Shown one piece after another: positions 32,336 through 43,183 of a stretch of 64,000 bases of DNA (positions within the stretch are counted from its first letter, which is position 1; the number at the start of each line of letters is the position of its first letter). The stretch spans positions 19,501,913 to 19,565,912 of the forward strand of contig NC_057923.1 in assembly GCF_018873765.1 (NCBI RefSeq), given 5' to 3'. The notes below the pieces were generated by a model. That model had not been told where the DNA came from, made no database searches, and worked only from the letters and a program-made list of their open reading frames with translations. The DNA is from Telopea speciosissima (Eukaryota > Streptophyta > Magnoliopsida > Proteales > Proteaceae). Position numbers and translations under genes: made by a program.

Positions 32336-34413
32336 AAAAATAGTCTTTCTATTAGATACTAAAGTTTGAACATTCTCCCAAGTTACGAGTATCCTAAACC
32401 TACATGTATGCTATCTTCGGCTAACTACGGTTGCAATATGTGTTAAACCTTATTTATGCTTGCATTAACAATTATTCTAATTCTGCATATCTAATTAACA
32501 CATGCTAATTAAAGTACGACCCTAATCATGCTTTTTCTAACACACTAATTAACTAATGTTAAGCTACTTTAACCTAAACATGCATTTCTAATTAACCAAC
32601 TACTGTTAAGCTAAACAATTAACCCTAATCATGCTTATCTAATATTAATTAATTAATGTTTAAACTAATTTAATATCTTAACTTGCTTATCTAATGCTAT
32701 AGTACCTTACACTATATAACATTATACTACATTACTCTACACTGTGTTATACTATAGTATTATACTACAATACATTATACTATGCTATAGTACGCTACAT
32801 TATACTACACTATTAAAAAACAAGGAAAGAAAATCATACTTGCCTTTGACCTTGGAATGGGTCGAGAGGGGAGGGCCTCTTCGTTCCAAGCACGAACTCT
32901 CGGGACTTATTGTTCTCCTGGTTCTAAGGGGAGGCTAACTCTCTCTTGGGAAGTCTCAAAGCTGGGGAGGGGGGGAGCCCAAGGGAAACTTTCCTTAATA
33001 TTCAGATCCTTCACCCCAAATTCAGATTCTTGAGGGAAAATTCGACATCAATCAAGTGTTCGAGACTCTCCGATGTAGGTTCAAGGGGAAAAGGGGAAAA
33101 ATGGTAAAAACATGGGCTCCACAGAAATCAAATTTCCGATCTGCGGATCCATAGTTGGGACTCGCGGATCCGTTGTGGGTTCTGTGGAGCCGCGATACCA
33201 GCATGAGATCGCAAGTTGATCTTCCGACGACCATAACTTTTGATCCTAAGTTGAATTTTTGACATGTGATATATCATAGGAAAGGTCTATCCAAGAACTA
33301 TCCAATGATATAAAATAAAGGGATGGATTTGGCCGGTGGAAAACTTTGTTAAAAATGGGAACAAGTGGGGTCTACATGTGCCTCCATATTTTGATCAAAT
33401 TGGAATCATGTTCAAATGATCATAATTTTTTTATCATTTTATTCAATTTTGACGTTCGATATATCGTTGGAAAGCACATACCGAGCACTATCCAATGATG
33501 TAAGACACAAGCACACATTTTGCCAAATACATAGTGAAAAAGCGCAACAAGCAGCGCTGCCTGCTTGACAATGGGAGGACATTTTGGCTGATTTGCATCG
33601 TTCTTGAACCATGGCTAGCTAATGTTTGCTTTTTGGATGATGAAAACACTTAAATCTCGTTGTCAAACCGGTTTCATAGATCATTTTGTTGAAAAAAGCA
33701 TGTGAGGTGATTTTGTTCATTTTTCCATATCCAAAGCCTTCCTTGAGAGAGAGAGACATATCGAGATTGTGGTCGTCTTGTTGTCATCATTATTAGGGGG
33801 TGATTGACAAAATTCAGCCTCTACAAAAGGCATACACAAGCAAGGTTGATCATACCAAACTTTGGTTAGCTTAGTCGAGACCAAAAATGGGCTCCTATGT
33901 CCTAACCGACAGGTAAATCAAGGTGGTTGCAGGTAAGAACAACTTTATAGTCGACTTCATAGGATATAGGTAACCATGTTGTGTTCGTGCTATGTAGGAA
34001 GTGTATGTGATGAAAACAAAGATTAACAATCATGAGTCAAAAATATATTTGCAACAAGCAACACAAGAAGCTAGATATATTATGTACAAAAAGAATTAAA
34101 CAATCTACTATTTTTTGGTTGAAAAGGATTTTATTGCAAAGGACGGACAGAGCTCCTTTTGCATCTTTTCCTTTTTTATTTTTTATTATTATCTTAATTT
34201 TCACAATGTATCAAAATTCAATGAACAATTTAAAATAAGGGAGAGAGAAAGCTATTTGGTCGTGTGACCTCTGCATCAGCACAAGAACCAATGGGAACAC
34301 ACGCTCAAGTATCTAATATGAAGGTGGGATATGATCATTTCGCCACCCATGTGTCTAGCATGAAGAAACAGATTTCTTTGTTCTCTTAAAATAATTTAAG
34401 ACAAAAGGTATTC
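32336..34413. other. Gene-free stretch with low-complexity and LTR-like repeats
   Basis: The stretch 32400-32820 is simple AT-rich DNA with CTAATTAA and TATACTACA words. Two diverged units of about 180 bp start near 33235 and 33415; both contain a GATATATC...GGAAAG...ACTATCCAATGAT pattern often found in LTR regions. A short GAGAGA run is at about 33745. A TTTTTTGGTTGAAAAGGA word near 34110 resembles an L1 3' end. No gene was seen. Confidence 0.45.
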
Positions 34414-34556
34414 AGATCCTCTACTGTCGGCTATGAATGCCTTACCCTCATTTGAGCAAGGCATTTGGGCAGGGGTAAGGCAGACATTGTGCACAACACC
34501 GTGTCTGGGCCGCACGGTCCTGCCGGGCTGCCCGGCTACCTGGTAGTAGAGGATCC
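34414..34556. repeat. Foldback element with shared apical core, copy 4
   Basis: It has the same arm family as 2246-2422: ends AGATCCTCTACTGTCGGC and GGTAGTAGAGGATCC, and right arm AACACCGTGTCTGGGC. The left arm is shortened by an internal deletion. The core word GGCATTTGGGCAGGGGTA lies at about 34460-34477. Confidence 0.78.
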
Positions 34557-35614
34557 AAATTCTTCATGCACAGTATTATGCACTGTGTACGGCCTTATCC
34601 CCCGGGTCGTCGAAATGATAAAAAAATCCCCCTTATTTGACAAATTTGTAATCCTTTCCATTTCATGCGATCAATTATACTTGAAAACCTCCTCTTAATT
34701 TAAAGTCAAACCTAAGATTACAATCTAAAACATGGAAAAAATTGTCACATCTTATCACCATCCACCAAAGAAAGAAGTAAATCCCAAAACCAAACAATGG
34801 AAAGCCCAAAGAACAAGAAATATAGTCCCCAGTGGAGTTGCCATATAGGTGCATTAGGGGTATTACACCGGGGGTGCCTTTATTCAATTTTTCTATGAGG
34901 AGGAGAGGGCAAAGGGTTTCCTTTGGGAGTCACCACCTAAATGAAGACCTAGGACCCATTAAATGTCTCCCCCTTATTGGGGAAAAAATGAACTCCAAAT
35001 GGATGGGCATTCATCAACCTAGAGGTTGGCTAAGTTTAAGGTTATTGACATTGAAAAGGGTTAGGCACCTATTCTGTCTGGCCGAGGCCAGTCTTTCTAG
35101 ACCTTGAACTCACTATAAATGTTGACATATTTGTAAATCTGAAGAGTATTCACAAGTTATATGTTCAAAATAATCCCATTTAGGGTTTTGAAAGCACTTA
35201 AAAGGGGGAATGGTTTGTGTTAGGATTTCCAAAAAAAATGGGCATCATAACTGCATTTTTTTTGGGGGGGCGCAAAGGGGTGTTAGATTGGCTGATCTAT
35301 AAATAAAAATAGAAATATCATTGGAATGCAACGATCGATGGAATCACGGGATAACGTAACGCCAACACCTCAGCCAATCAAATTGGATCGTTAATACATA
35401 AAAAAACACAACACACTCACTCTACAAAAATTTTGCCATCGATCTGCAACTCTGTCAGATGCTAGGGATTGCAATGAAACACAAAGCATCCGTCACTGTA
35501 CAACAAAGCAAAAGCAAAACGCATACACTCTATAGAAATATAGTCATTGACCTACAACCCCGTCAAGTGTCAGGAAATGCGATGAAAAGAAAGAAAAAAA
35601 ATGTAGAGCGTTGA
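34557..35614. other. Intergenic repeat-like DNA
   Basis: The stretch 34830-35110 contains GTGGAGTTGCCATATAGGTG, GGGAGTCACCACCTAAATG and GACCCATTAAATGTC, words typical of plant LTR-retrotransposon leader regions. No protein domain was found. Confidence 0.35.
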
Positions 35615-35722
35615 GTAGCATCTGAGATGAGGCGGTGCGCATTTACCGCCTTACCCCCTGCCCAATACCTTGCCCGAGCAAAGGTAAGGCAGTCAATGCG
35701 CCCGCCTCATCTCAGGCGCTAC
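35615..35722. repeat. Foldback element with shared apical core, copy 5
   Basis: The arms GAGATGAGGCGGTGCGCATT and AATGCGCCCGCCTCATCTC pair closely. On the minus strand the tip reads GGTATTGGGCAGGGGGTA. The arms differ from copies 1-4. Length is about 108 bp, the most compact copy. Confidence 0.8.
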
Positions 35723-36080
35723 ACACGGCTGCATGTTGCCCAGATTGACAGGATCTTTTTGTGTTCCAATTGCACTTGAAGCCGAGTTACTAACCCTTTT
35801 GCTTATAACTAGGAAAAGTGTCCAACTTAGATGTATGGAGGCCAAATTAGCAGTTTTTGGGCTGCACTAGTACCTACCAACACTATCTAAAGTCCAGAAG
35901 AATCTCAGATACTCTGTCTTGAGGGGTGTAAAGAAATAAAAGAGGAACCTTGCTAAATTTCCTCCTAGCCCTTCAGGGCACACAATATTCACTATATGTA
36001 TTCTCTCTTTGACGGTAGGAATTTTGGCAGGGGTTTGGCTGTGTCAAAATAGGGATAGAGAGAAAGTCCTTATAAAGAAT
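35723..36080. other. Intergenic DNA
   Basis: No gene or clear repeat was seen. Confidence 0.4.
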
Positions 36081-36199
36081 CCGGATCAGCTACCCACATG
36101 GGGACAAATCTGACCCCTCCATGGGGCGTGGATCCCACACCCCCAAGGAGGATTCAGATCTGTCCCCACCTGTTCCCATGTGGGTAGTAGATGCTACGG
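36081..36199. repeat. Foldback element (CTACCCACATGGG arms)
   Basis: The left arm GCTACCCACATGGGGACAAA and the right arm CTGTCCCCACCTGTTCCCAT are inverted relatives with small indels. The central TGGATCCCACACCCCC forms the loop. It has no shared core. Confidence 0.65.
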
Positions 36200-36363
36200 G
36201 GCATGAGCCTGCAAAATGAGGGTGGGTGACTACCTATTTATAGGCCCTCCAGATGAGGTTTGCGGCACCGCAAAGGTAGGCCTTGAGGTGTCGCAGGGTT
36301 GTGCCACATGGCACTCTCTAGTTGGCCAAAAATGTCTTGGGTCTATTTTGAATGCCAAACTTT

Positions 36364-36458
36364 TTTTATTTTTATTTGGGAGAATAGGAGCTGTATTAAA
36401 TAAATAACGAAAGCAGAGAATTTACAATCTTAAATACTTTCTTCCATTTGCATCGTCC
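36364..36458 (-). mobile_element. Tiny 5'-truncated L1 insertion with target duplication
   Basis: Perfect 15-bp copies of TGAATGCCAAACTTT lie at 36349-36363 and 36459-36473. The insert begins with a T-rich poly(A) remnant and a GGAGCTGTATTAAATAAATA word like L1 3' ends elsewhere in the window. It is only 95 bp long. Confidence 0.85.
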
Positions 36459-36473
36459 TGAATGCCAAACTTT

Positions 36474-37675
36474 CAGGAAGCATGTCTCCTTATACGTAAG
36501 TCCAAATTTCTCGATCGATATAGGTGTCGTATTAAAGGTATGGAGATGAACTAAACAATGATGCAAAAATTACGTTGAGATTTGACCTATTGCATGTTCA
36601 AAAGTGTGCCCAAAGTTAGAGGTCTGCATAGGAGTAAATTTGGATGATAAGTTGGTTTAATCAAATTAACCATATTTGCATCAAAACTTTAGGATGTGTT
36701 TTACAATGATGAAACAAACTGGTATGAAAAATTTGGGATCATTCGGAGAAGATTTGAGGGTCAAGGTGGAACTTGTGGAATTCAATAGTTTTTGTGACCG
36801 TACGAAAGTAATACATATGAAATATTAATGAGCAAACAATGTCGCCATCAAGCCAAAACTTGGATTTAGGATTTATACTCTCCTCACATAATAAGCAGTG
36901 GACCCACACTGACATTTTTCTCTCCCATTTTGACCATATGAGCCCCATATTGATGATACCATTTTCCAACCTCTCATTGGTTGTAGTGTGCAGATTGCCT
37001 TCTTACACTGCCTTTGTTAGAAACCCTCTCCGATGAAGTACATATAACTTATGTAAAAAATACATATATAATGGAAATAGAGTACCATCGTAAATAAACT
37101 ATAATATACATAACATGAGTTTTGAGCATATTCACATAAATATCACCATAGTTACCCCAAAAAAAAAAACAAAAAAAAAAACATAAATATCACCATAAGT
37201 GATGGAAATTTATTTCTGTCGCAAACACTTAACTACACACTACGGAATTACAATATTTGTGTATATATGTAGATATGATGAAATTAAATAAACCAACATA
37301 TAAGATCTTTGCAAAGGAATATATACGACATAAGTATCATTCCATCATATTAGAATTATATTGCACAATGCAATATAAAATACCATCATGATTAATGGAA
37401 TTATTACAATGATAATTTAATACTTTCATGAAATATAAGTCTATTACAACTGATTATTAATAACGTAGCAAAAAAGTAAATAAAATCGATGGCGACATAA
37501 TTATTATACTCGTCGTTTCACAGTATATGTACGACAAAAGTTTATATCTGTCGTTAAGACCTTATTTTTTTACCATGAATTTTTACTGGCGAAGCAAGAA
37601 GAGAAGCAACCATATTCTCCATTATCAAAGAGCGCTAAAAACATGGCACATAATCCTTTTTCTTGTAGTGACACA
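36474..37675. other. Intergenic DNA ending in a CACTA-like terminus
   Basis: Nothing recognisable lies at 36474-37100. From about 37150 there are AT-rich stretches with repeated CGACA and TGTCG words (for example 37487-37560). The stretch ends in TTTTTCTTGTAGTG at about 37660-37673, the inverse of the CACTACAAGAAAAA end of CACTA transposons. The opposite end was not found. Confidence 0.45.
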
Positions 37676-38459
37676 TGAGGCTTGATTCGTAGTTCTAATA
37701 AGATTAGAAATATAAAATTTTAATTTTCCGTTGCGTTTTGAATCAACTCATTAATTTTCAACTCAAAAGCTTAAGCTATTAGATGGAGATGTCTAAATGG
37801 TATATAAAGTCATCCAAGCTAGGGTCCTGTAGTTTTCCAATATAAAATTAATCCTTACAAATCCAGGGATACATACTTTATATATATAAAATGGCTGCTA
37901 CTAATTTTATGAAACTTTAAACTCCTCTTTTGACTATTGCTAGCCTTTTTTTCCTGAATTGGACTAATAGGAGTGGTGTTCCTTTCATTTTTTTCATTTA
38001 CTTTCTTCTTAATTTTTTGCCCTCTTTTGGGGTTGCTACTCCAATTATGTGGTTCAAATTAAGCCGTTCAATGTGATAGGAATCCGAACCAAGAGCGAAA
38101 TGGCAAAACCACCAAAAGTAGTGGTTCATATATAATTGTTTTGGTATCTGCTTTTCATCCTTTCTTTAAAGAATAGATACGATAGAGAAGTGCATTTGAA
38201 ATTGTTTATTTTGGTATCTGCTTTTCCTTTTCTTTAAAGTAAAGTTGGGAGGAGATAAGAAAGAGAGATGCTTAGGATGGCAATGGATCAACTGGGTTTG
38301 GGTCCTCCATGGATCCGGAACTCAAATTTAAACCATGTTGGATTGGCTCATCTTGCCCAAAAATATGGAAGAAGAAAGTTTCTTGGGTCGGGTCATGAAT
38401 TGATACAGTCCAGATGCTCTTCCAAAGATGAGTTCAGAAGAGAATAATTTTACATAGGG
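37676..38459. other. Intergenic DNA upstream of the thioredoxin-like gene
   Basis: AT-rich, with a short repeat TTTATTTTGGTATCTGCTTTT-type phrase near 38140-38160 and 38205-38225. No gene was seen. Confidence 0.4.
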
Positions 38460-38589
38460 GCGCTGTTCTCTGTGCCACAGCGCAGGTTGCGCCCAGGCAC
38501 ATGAGGGTGGGTGCAATGACCACCCTGCCCCCCAAAGTGACAGACCCATCTATCTGGGCGCAGCCTGCACTGCGACACAGAGAACATTC
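38460..38589. repeat. Foldback element, TGTTCTCTGTG arm family, copy A
   Basis: The arms TGTTCTCTGTGCCACAGCGC and TGCGACACAGAGAACA pair, with inner GCGCCCAGGCAC against TATCTGGGCGC. It lies about 100 bp upstream of the thioredoxin-like ATG, so it may be within the promoter or 5' UTR. Confidence 0.8.
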
Positions 38590-38596
38590 TCCCTTT

Positions 38597-38620
38597 TACA
38601 TATTATATATATATTATCAT
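38597..38620 (+). promoter_or_regulatory. TATA-like sequence upstream of thioredoxin-like gene
   Basis: TATTATATATATATTATC lies about 80-95 bp before the ATG and directly follows hairpin copy A. The position would suit a core promoter, but AT-rich DNA makes this weak evidence. Confidence 0.3.
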
Positions 38621-38692
38621 CTACCAGTTTGTGTTCATAGTGCATTTGGTGTTTGTAATTGTTTAAACTTGTTGATAGAAGAGAAGAGTAAA

Positions 38693-41600
38693 ATGGCTGG
38701 TAAGGTGATCGTCTGTTCCAACATTGACGATTGGAACCAGTATAAACCAAAAGAGAAGGTATCCTCTCTTCTCTTTGCTCTCTATTGTGGTCTCCTTTTT
38801 TGTTTTATAGGGGGGGGGGGGGGGAAGTGTCAAAAGGCTGTAACTTAATTATATTAAGTTATTGGCCAAATGTTCTGTGTGTCGGGGCACAGGCTGCACC
38901 CAGACAAATTAGGGGGGGGGGGGAATAATCGCCCAACCCCTTGAATGATAGAAATACCCACCCCATTTGTCTAGGTAGAGAGAACATCAGCCCTAAGTTA
39001 TTTTATGTTCTCCAATACTCAAATTCCTTAAAACCCTTGTTTACTAATTGTTCACCACCACAAAAGATTTCACAAAAGCTGCAACATTTATTTTCTGATT
39101 CCTACTATCTTGCCTTATCCAGAGCATCTAGTAGGGCAAAGTTAACTAGCTAAGGGTGTTGTCAATTTAGGACTAACACTGTAAACCAGAATCGGACCGG
39201 AACCGACCCTCTTAAGAATTTTGGAATCGATTCATGAATGGGTCTCAACGGTTCCAAAACCAAAAGGCCAGCTTAGAACCGACTAGAATTGGAACCACCA
39301 AGACCTGTTTAAGCTTGCACATAATTCTATAGGGCGATTGTTCTCTATCTGGGAGCGTAGACTATGCCCAGACACATGGAAAGATCATTTCGGTCATTCA
39401 AGGAGGCGGGGTGGTCATTTCACCCATCCTCCATGTGTTTGGGCGTATCTTGCACCCTCGACACAGAACATTTGGCCAATTCTATATTTGGTGTGCATAT
39501 TGTGGTTTTTGGAAATTTTGAATTTATTGGTAATATTTAGTAATTGAGATTTTCTTCTAAATATTTTGATTTTTTTTTATTTGTATGGGGGTTATGGATG
39601 GATATTTGATTACTTGAATGTTTAAGAATGAAAATTTAATTATTTTTCATGTTTGAAAGAAATATTTGGTTATTTGTATACTTAGGTAATAATTTTGAAA
39701 ATTTGAACACTATAATAGTGCTAGAAACGGAGTCTACAGTGATGTTTTGTGTGGTGATCTTTTGCCCTATTAATCTTAAGGATGCTTTGCATGTGTGTTT
39801 TTTTTCTTTCCAAACCCCCATCTCTCCACGAATTAAAATCCTCTACAGAGCACCAACCTTGCGGTGCACTGCAATTCGAGCTTGAGAGCTCGACACGTGG
39901 AAGATGCTTCATCCAACTGTGCAAGCTCGATTGGGCCCAGTTTTTTTCTTTTCTTTTCAATCGAGCTCGCACAGTTGGATGAAGTATCTTCCACGTGTCG
40001 AGCTCTCAAGCCTGAACTACAGTGCACCGCAGGATCTGCAGAGGATTTTTTTCCTCCCTCCACATTTGCTTTCCATTTGGATTGATTCTCAAGTCTAAGT
40101 GGAACTTCAAATATAATCAAGATTACATTTGATTCTTTACAGATATACAATTTTTCATTGGAAAATACAAGAACAAGTATATTTTCTAATGCAAATTAAT
40201 GACTCATGGGTTCATTTTTTCTCTGGTATTTTCTATTGTATGAAGTCTATATTTTTGGAGAACCAAACATAGAATAATTGCAAGAAGTTGTGGGTTAATT
40301 ATCCATTTTATTCCCCACTTTGCCCTAGTTTACATGAATTCTTATTAAATTTAACTTTTTTTTTTCTTTAAAAAGGTAATCGCTTTGATACTATTATGAC
40401 CTTAGAACTTTTCATTCGTAAGTTGAAAAATTAATTTTATTTTTAAATAATATTATTAATAATTTATTAGATGATAATAAGGACAACATATTATTATTAT
40501 TTATCGTCGCAACCATAGTTAGTACAATAATCTCCTCTGTACTTTGTTCTAATTACACATTCCTCCTTTTGATTTTCCCACCTTATATTTTGATCCCTTA
40601 TGGCTGACGGTGTTAGGGTGCTGTTAGTTAATGATTTGAAAAGACAATATTACCTTTTACTAACAAATTAAAACTACATTTCCAATTCTACCCTTTTCAT
40701 TATCTTCAATCTAAAACACCTCTTTCTTTCCTCCTCCACCGCCAGCAGCAGCAGCATCACCACCACCATTACTGCCGCCGCTTCCTCTTCCTCCTCCACC
40801 GCCAGCAGCACCACCATCGTCACGAGGGTCTAGCCACCTACCAATGAAACTCAAATTTGATATTAACCAATTAATGGCCAAACAGAAAGCTCATATTTAA
40901 GGATCCCAAAAGATGATTTCATGAGAGCTTGCCCCAGAAACCGGAAACATCTTCTATAGATCAAGCTCATTCCTTGGTTTCAGATTGATTTCTGAAATTA
41001 ACAATTATCTGTCCAGCAGTTTTTTCTTCATACTTTGTGTGATTATTGCCCTCCAAGGACACCTACTTCGATCCAGTTTTGGAGCCCATCTGGGCTGTGG
41101 TCTTTTGGCAATAAGAAATCTCCATCTCAGTCTGGTGGTACCCTGTTTTTTTGGCCTATTTCTCTTGAGAACAAAAATACATTTCAGAAATTCACAGATG
41201 CATAGTTGAGCCAATTGTATCAAGAGGCTTGATTCAAGACCAGATGGGAAGAAATTCTAAGTTACCGAACTGCTACAGAAAACCATCTATAAAAACCCCT
41301 CACCTGAAACCCCTTCCTCAAACGCTTATTACTAGCTTAAACCCCTACCTGAAACACCTACTTGGAACACCTCCTTCAAAACCCCATTATTGCACTGTCG
41401 ATTTCTGAGACCCCATCACTAGCTTCAAAGCCCACCTAAAACATCTCCTTGAAACCCCCCTTACTGCGCTGCTGATTCCTGAAAACCCAAAGGGTATCGG
41501 CAGCGCACTTCACCGAAACAGCTCCTCTCCCTGAACCCATACTTGCCAATCCACCTCCCTGAAATTCTGTGCTCGCATCCCACCTGACCTTGCGGGTCCA

Positions 41601-43183
41601 TGGTGACCTGCAAATTCAGGAACTAAAAATAAAAAATAAGGCTGTTTCAGATGCGTTACGGGTGTTTGACTGAACAAAGCTTGAAGAAGACGAGAACTCC
41701 TCTCTTATCAATGATGATATTTGTTTAAAAAACAGAAGAAACCCCTTGTCTTAGTCTTTCATATGCGCAACAGGGGTCTTGGATGGGTTCTTTCATGGGT
41801 TATTTTTTGGCTAGCTCTGGCATTAAATGAACAACAACAGAGGTGGGGGTGAGGCCGTGAGGGAGGGACAAGGATAAGTGGCGGGGGTGGGGAGTTGCAA
41901 AGGGCAGAGAGTGAGTACCTTCTGATCGTCGGCGATTTTAGGTTAGGGGGTTGCAAGAAAAGGGGTTGTAGGAGGAGGAGGAAGAAGGAGGGTAAAAGGG
42001 TTACCTACGGTTAGGGTTTAGTGAAGCGGAGAGGAAGAGATGGAGGAACTCCATTTTTGTTCTTGCCGGAGTTTGCAGGAGAAGGGGTTGGAGCAGGAGG
42101 AGGAAGAAGCAGAAGAAGAAGGGTAAAAGGGTCTATTAATATGAACCCAGGTTAGTTTGGGGATTAAATCAAAAGGGTAAATGGGTCAATGGGTCATCTC
42201 ACAAGGATCCAGGGTTAGTTTGGGGATTATAAAAAATTTTACTACGCCATACCAGCACTTAACAGACGGACGCTAACGACATGATTGTAATACTAATTTT
42301 TTTAAAAATAGAGGGGAGGGGTATGTAAGGTGGGAAACTAAGGAGAGAAATGTGTAATTAAGTCAAAGTATAGAGGAGGGAGATGTAATTTTTCCTTTTT
42401 ATTTTGATCAAACTTTAAATACATCTTTATCAGTGTTACCTTTTCTGCAGGTGTTGGCCTTCTTCACTGCCCCATGGAGTGGGCAAGCCCACAAGATTGC
42501 CCCAATAGTTCGAGATTTGGCTAGAGAATATCCACATGTCAATGTTGTCCAGTTGGACTTACGCCAATTTGAGGTGTGTGAATGAATTTATCTTCAATCT
42601 CATGGTTTTAGTGCACAGTATCGTATCGGGTATCAATCACCTTGAAAATCGATATGATACCGATATATATAGTATTGGCATTGATCGACTACATTGGACA
42701 AGTTTACTCTTGGTTTTTCATAAAACAAAAACAAAATTACAAAAAAAAACCCTATAGTTTATGCCTATTCCCTTTAGAGGGGAGATGAATGTAATTTTTT
42801 TAAACTACAAGGGGCTTTTTTGTAATTTTCTCATTTTTTTAATATTATTTTACCCTTTATCCGTACCATTTCACTAATACGGTATCAGACAGATATCGGT
42901 GATCACCTTCAAAATCATGCAGTATCAATCATATCGAACGATCTGATACCGATACCACAGACCATTATTTCTAATCCCTTCTTTTCATCCCTCTCCTGTC
43001 CAAATTTTTTTTTGTCATCACTGATTATGCAAAACTCTATCACCACAGTTAACTGCCAAAGAGTACAATGTGAATTCGGCTCCAACACTCTTGTTCATGA
43101 AAGGTGGTAAAACAGTTGATAAGGTGGAGACTTCAAGGCCATACCAGCTGTACGATAAGATGGATATACTCTTTGCACAGTAA
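38693..43183 (+). CDS. Thioredoxin-fold protein with WSGQA in place of WCGPC
   Basis: Three exons: 38693-38758, 42451-42573 and 43049-43183. All junctions are GT-AG in phase 0, and 324 nt encode 107 aa. The fold is clear: an N-terminal strand, VLAFFTAPWSGQAHKIAP, then NVVQLDLRQFE, the cis-proline region NSAPTLLFMKGGKTVDKV, and a C-terminal helix. Length equals that of cytosolic h-type thioredoxins. The redox motif WCGPC reads WSGQA, so both catalytic cysteines are absent; the only cysteine is near the N-terminus (VIVCSN). It cannot work as a dithiol oxidoreductase. A chaperone, scaffold or decoy role is possible, as in other Cys-less thioredoxin-fold proteins (inference). The frame and splice sites are intact, which argues against a decayed pseudogene. 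Intron 1 (3.7 kb) carries hairpins and a Mutator-like element. Confidence 0.88.
38870..38992. repeat. Foldback element, TGTTCTCTGTG arm family, copy B
   Basis: The ends ATGTTCTGTGTGTCGGGGC and GGTAGAGAGAACAT and the inner GCTGCACCCAGACAAAT against ATTTGTCTAGG match copy A. A G run at about 38910-38922 sits near the tip. It lies in intron 1 of the thioredoxin-like gene. Confidence 0.7.
39175..39330. repeat. Nonautonomous repeat with GGAACCGACC words
   Basis: Words such as CCAGAATCGGACCGGAACCG and GAACCGACTAGAATTGGAAC resemble dispersed hAT-like repeats, as at 10505-10740. The ends were not resolved. Confidence 0.35.
39340..39475. repeat. Foldback element, TGTTCTCTGTG arm family, copy C
   Basis: The ends TTGTTCTCTATCTGGGAGCG and CTCGACACAGAACA and the inner TATGCCCAGACACATGGA against TCCATGTGTTTGGGCGTA pair well. 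The tip contains GGGGTGGTCATTTCACC. It is in intron 1 of the thioredoxin-like gene. Confidence 0.8.
39836..40049. repeat. Long foldback with ~85-bp arms
   Basis: The outer AAAATCCTCTACAG and CTGCAGAGGATTTT, and the inner GAGAGCTCGACACGTGGAAG and CTTCCACGTGTCGAGCTCTC, are inverted copies. They continue to CATCCAACTGTGC and GCACAGTTGGATG around a ~30-nt pyrimidine-rich loop. Arm identity by eye is about 90%. It lies in intron 1 of the thioredoxin-like gene, so it would be transcribed as a hairpin. Confidence 0.85.
40525..42393. mobile_element. Mutator-like element 2
   Basis: The left ATCTCCTCTGTACTTTGTTC, then TAATTACACATTCCTCC, and the right GTGTAATTAAGTCAAAGTAT, then AGAGGAGGGAGATG, are inverted copies. 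TTTCCCACCTTA follows inward on both sides. The interior holds CCGCCAGCAGCA repeats and no transposase. Exact ends and target duplication were not fixed. It sits in intron 1 of the thioredoxin-like gene. Confidence 0.7.
42605..42965. repeat. MITE-like repeat with GTATCGTATCGG ends in intron 2
   Basis: The ends GTATCGTATCGGGTATCA and TGATACCGATACC are inverted; inner words TCACCTTGAAAATCGATA and TCACCTTCAAAATCATGC recur. It lies within intron 2 (42574-43048) of the thioredoxin-like gene and resembles the element at 19830-20205. Confidence 0.5.
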
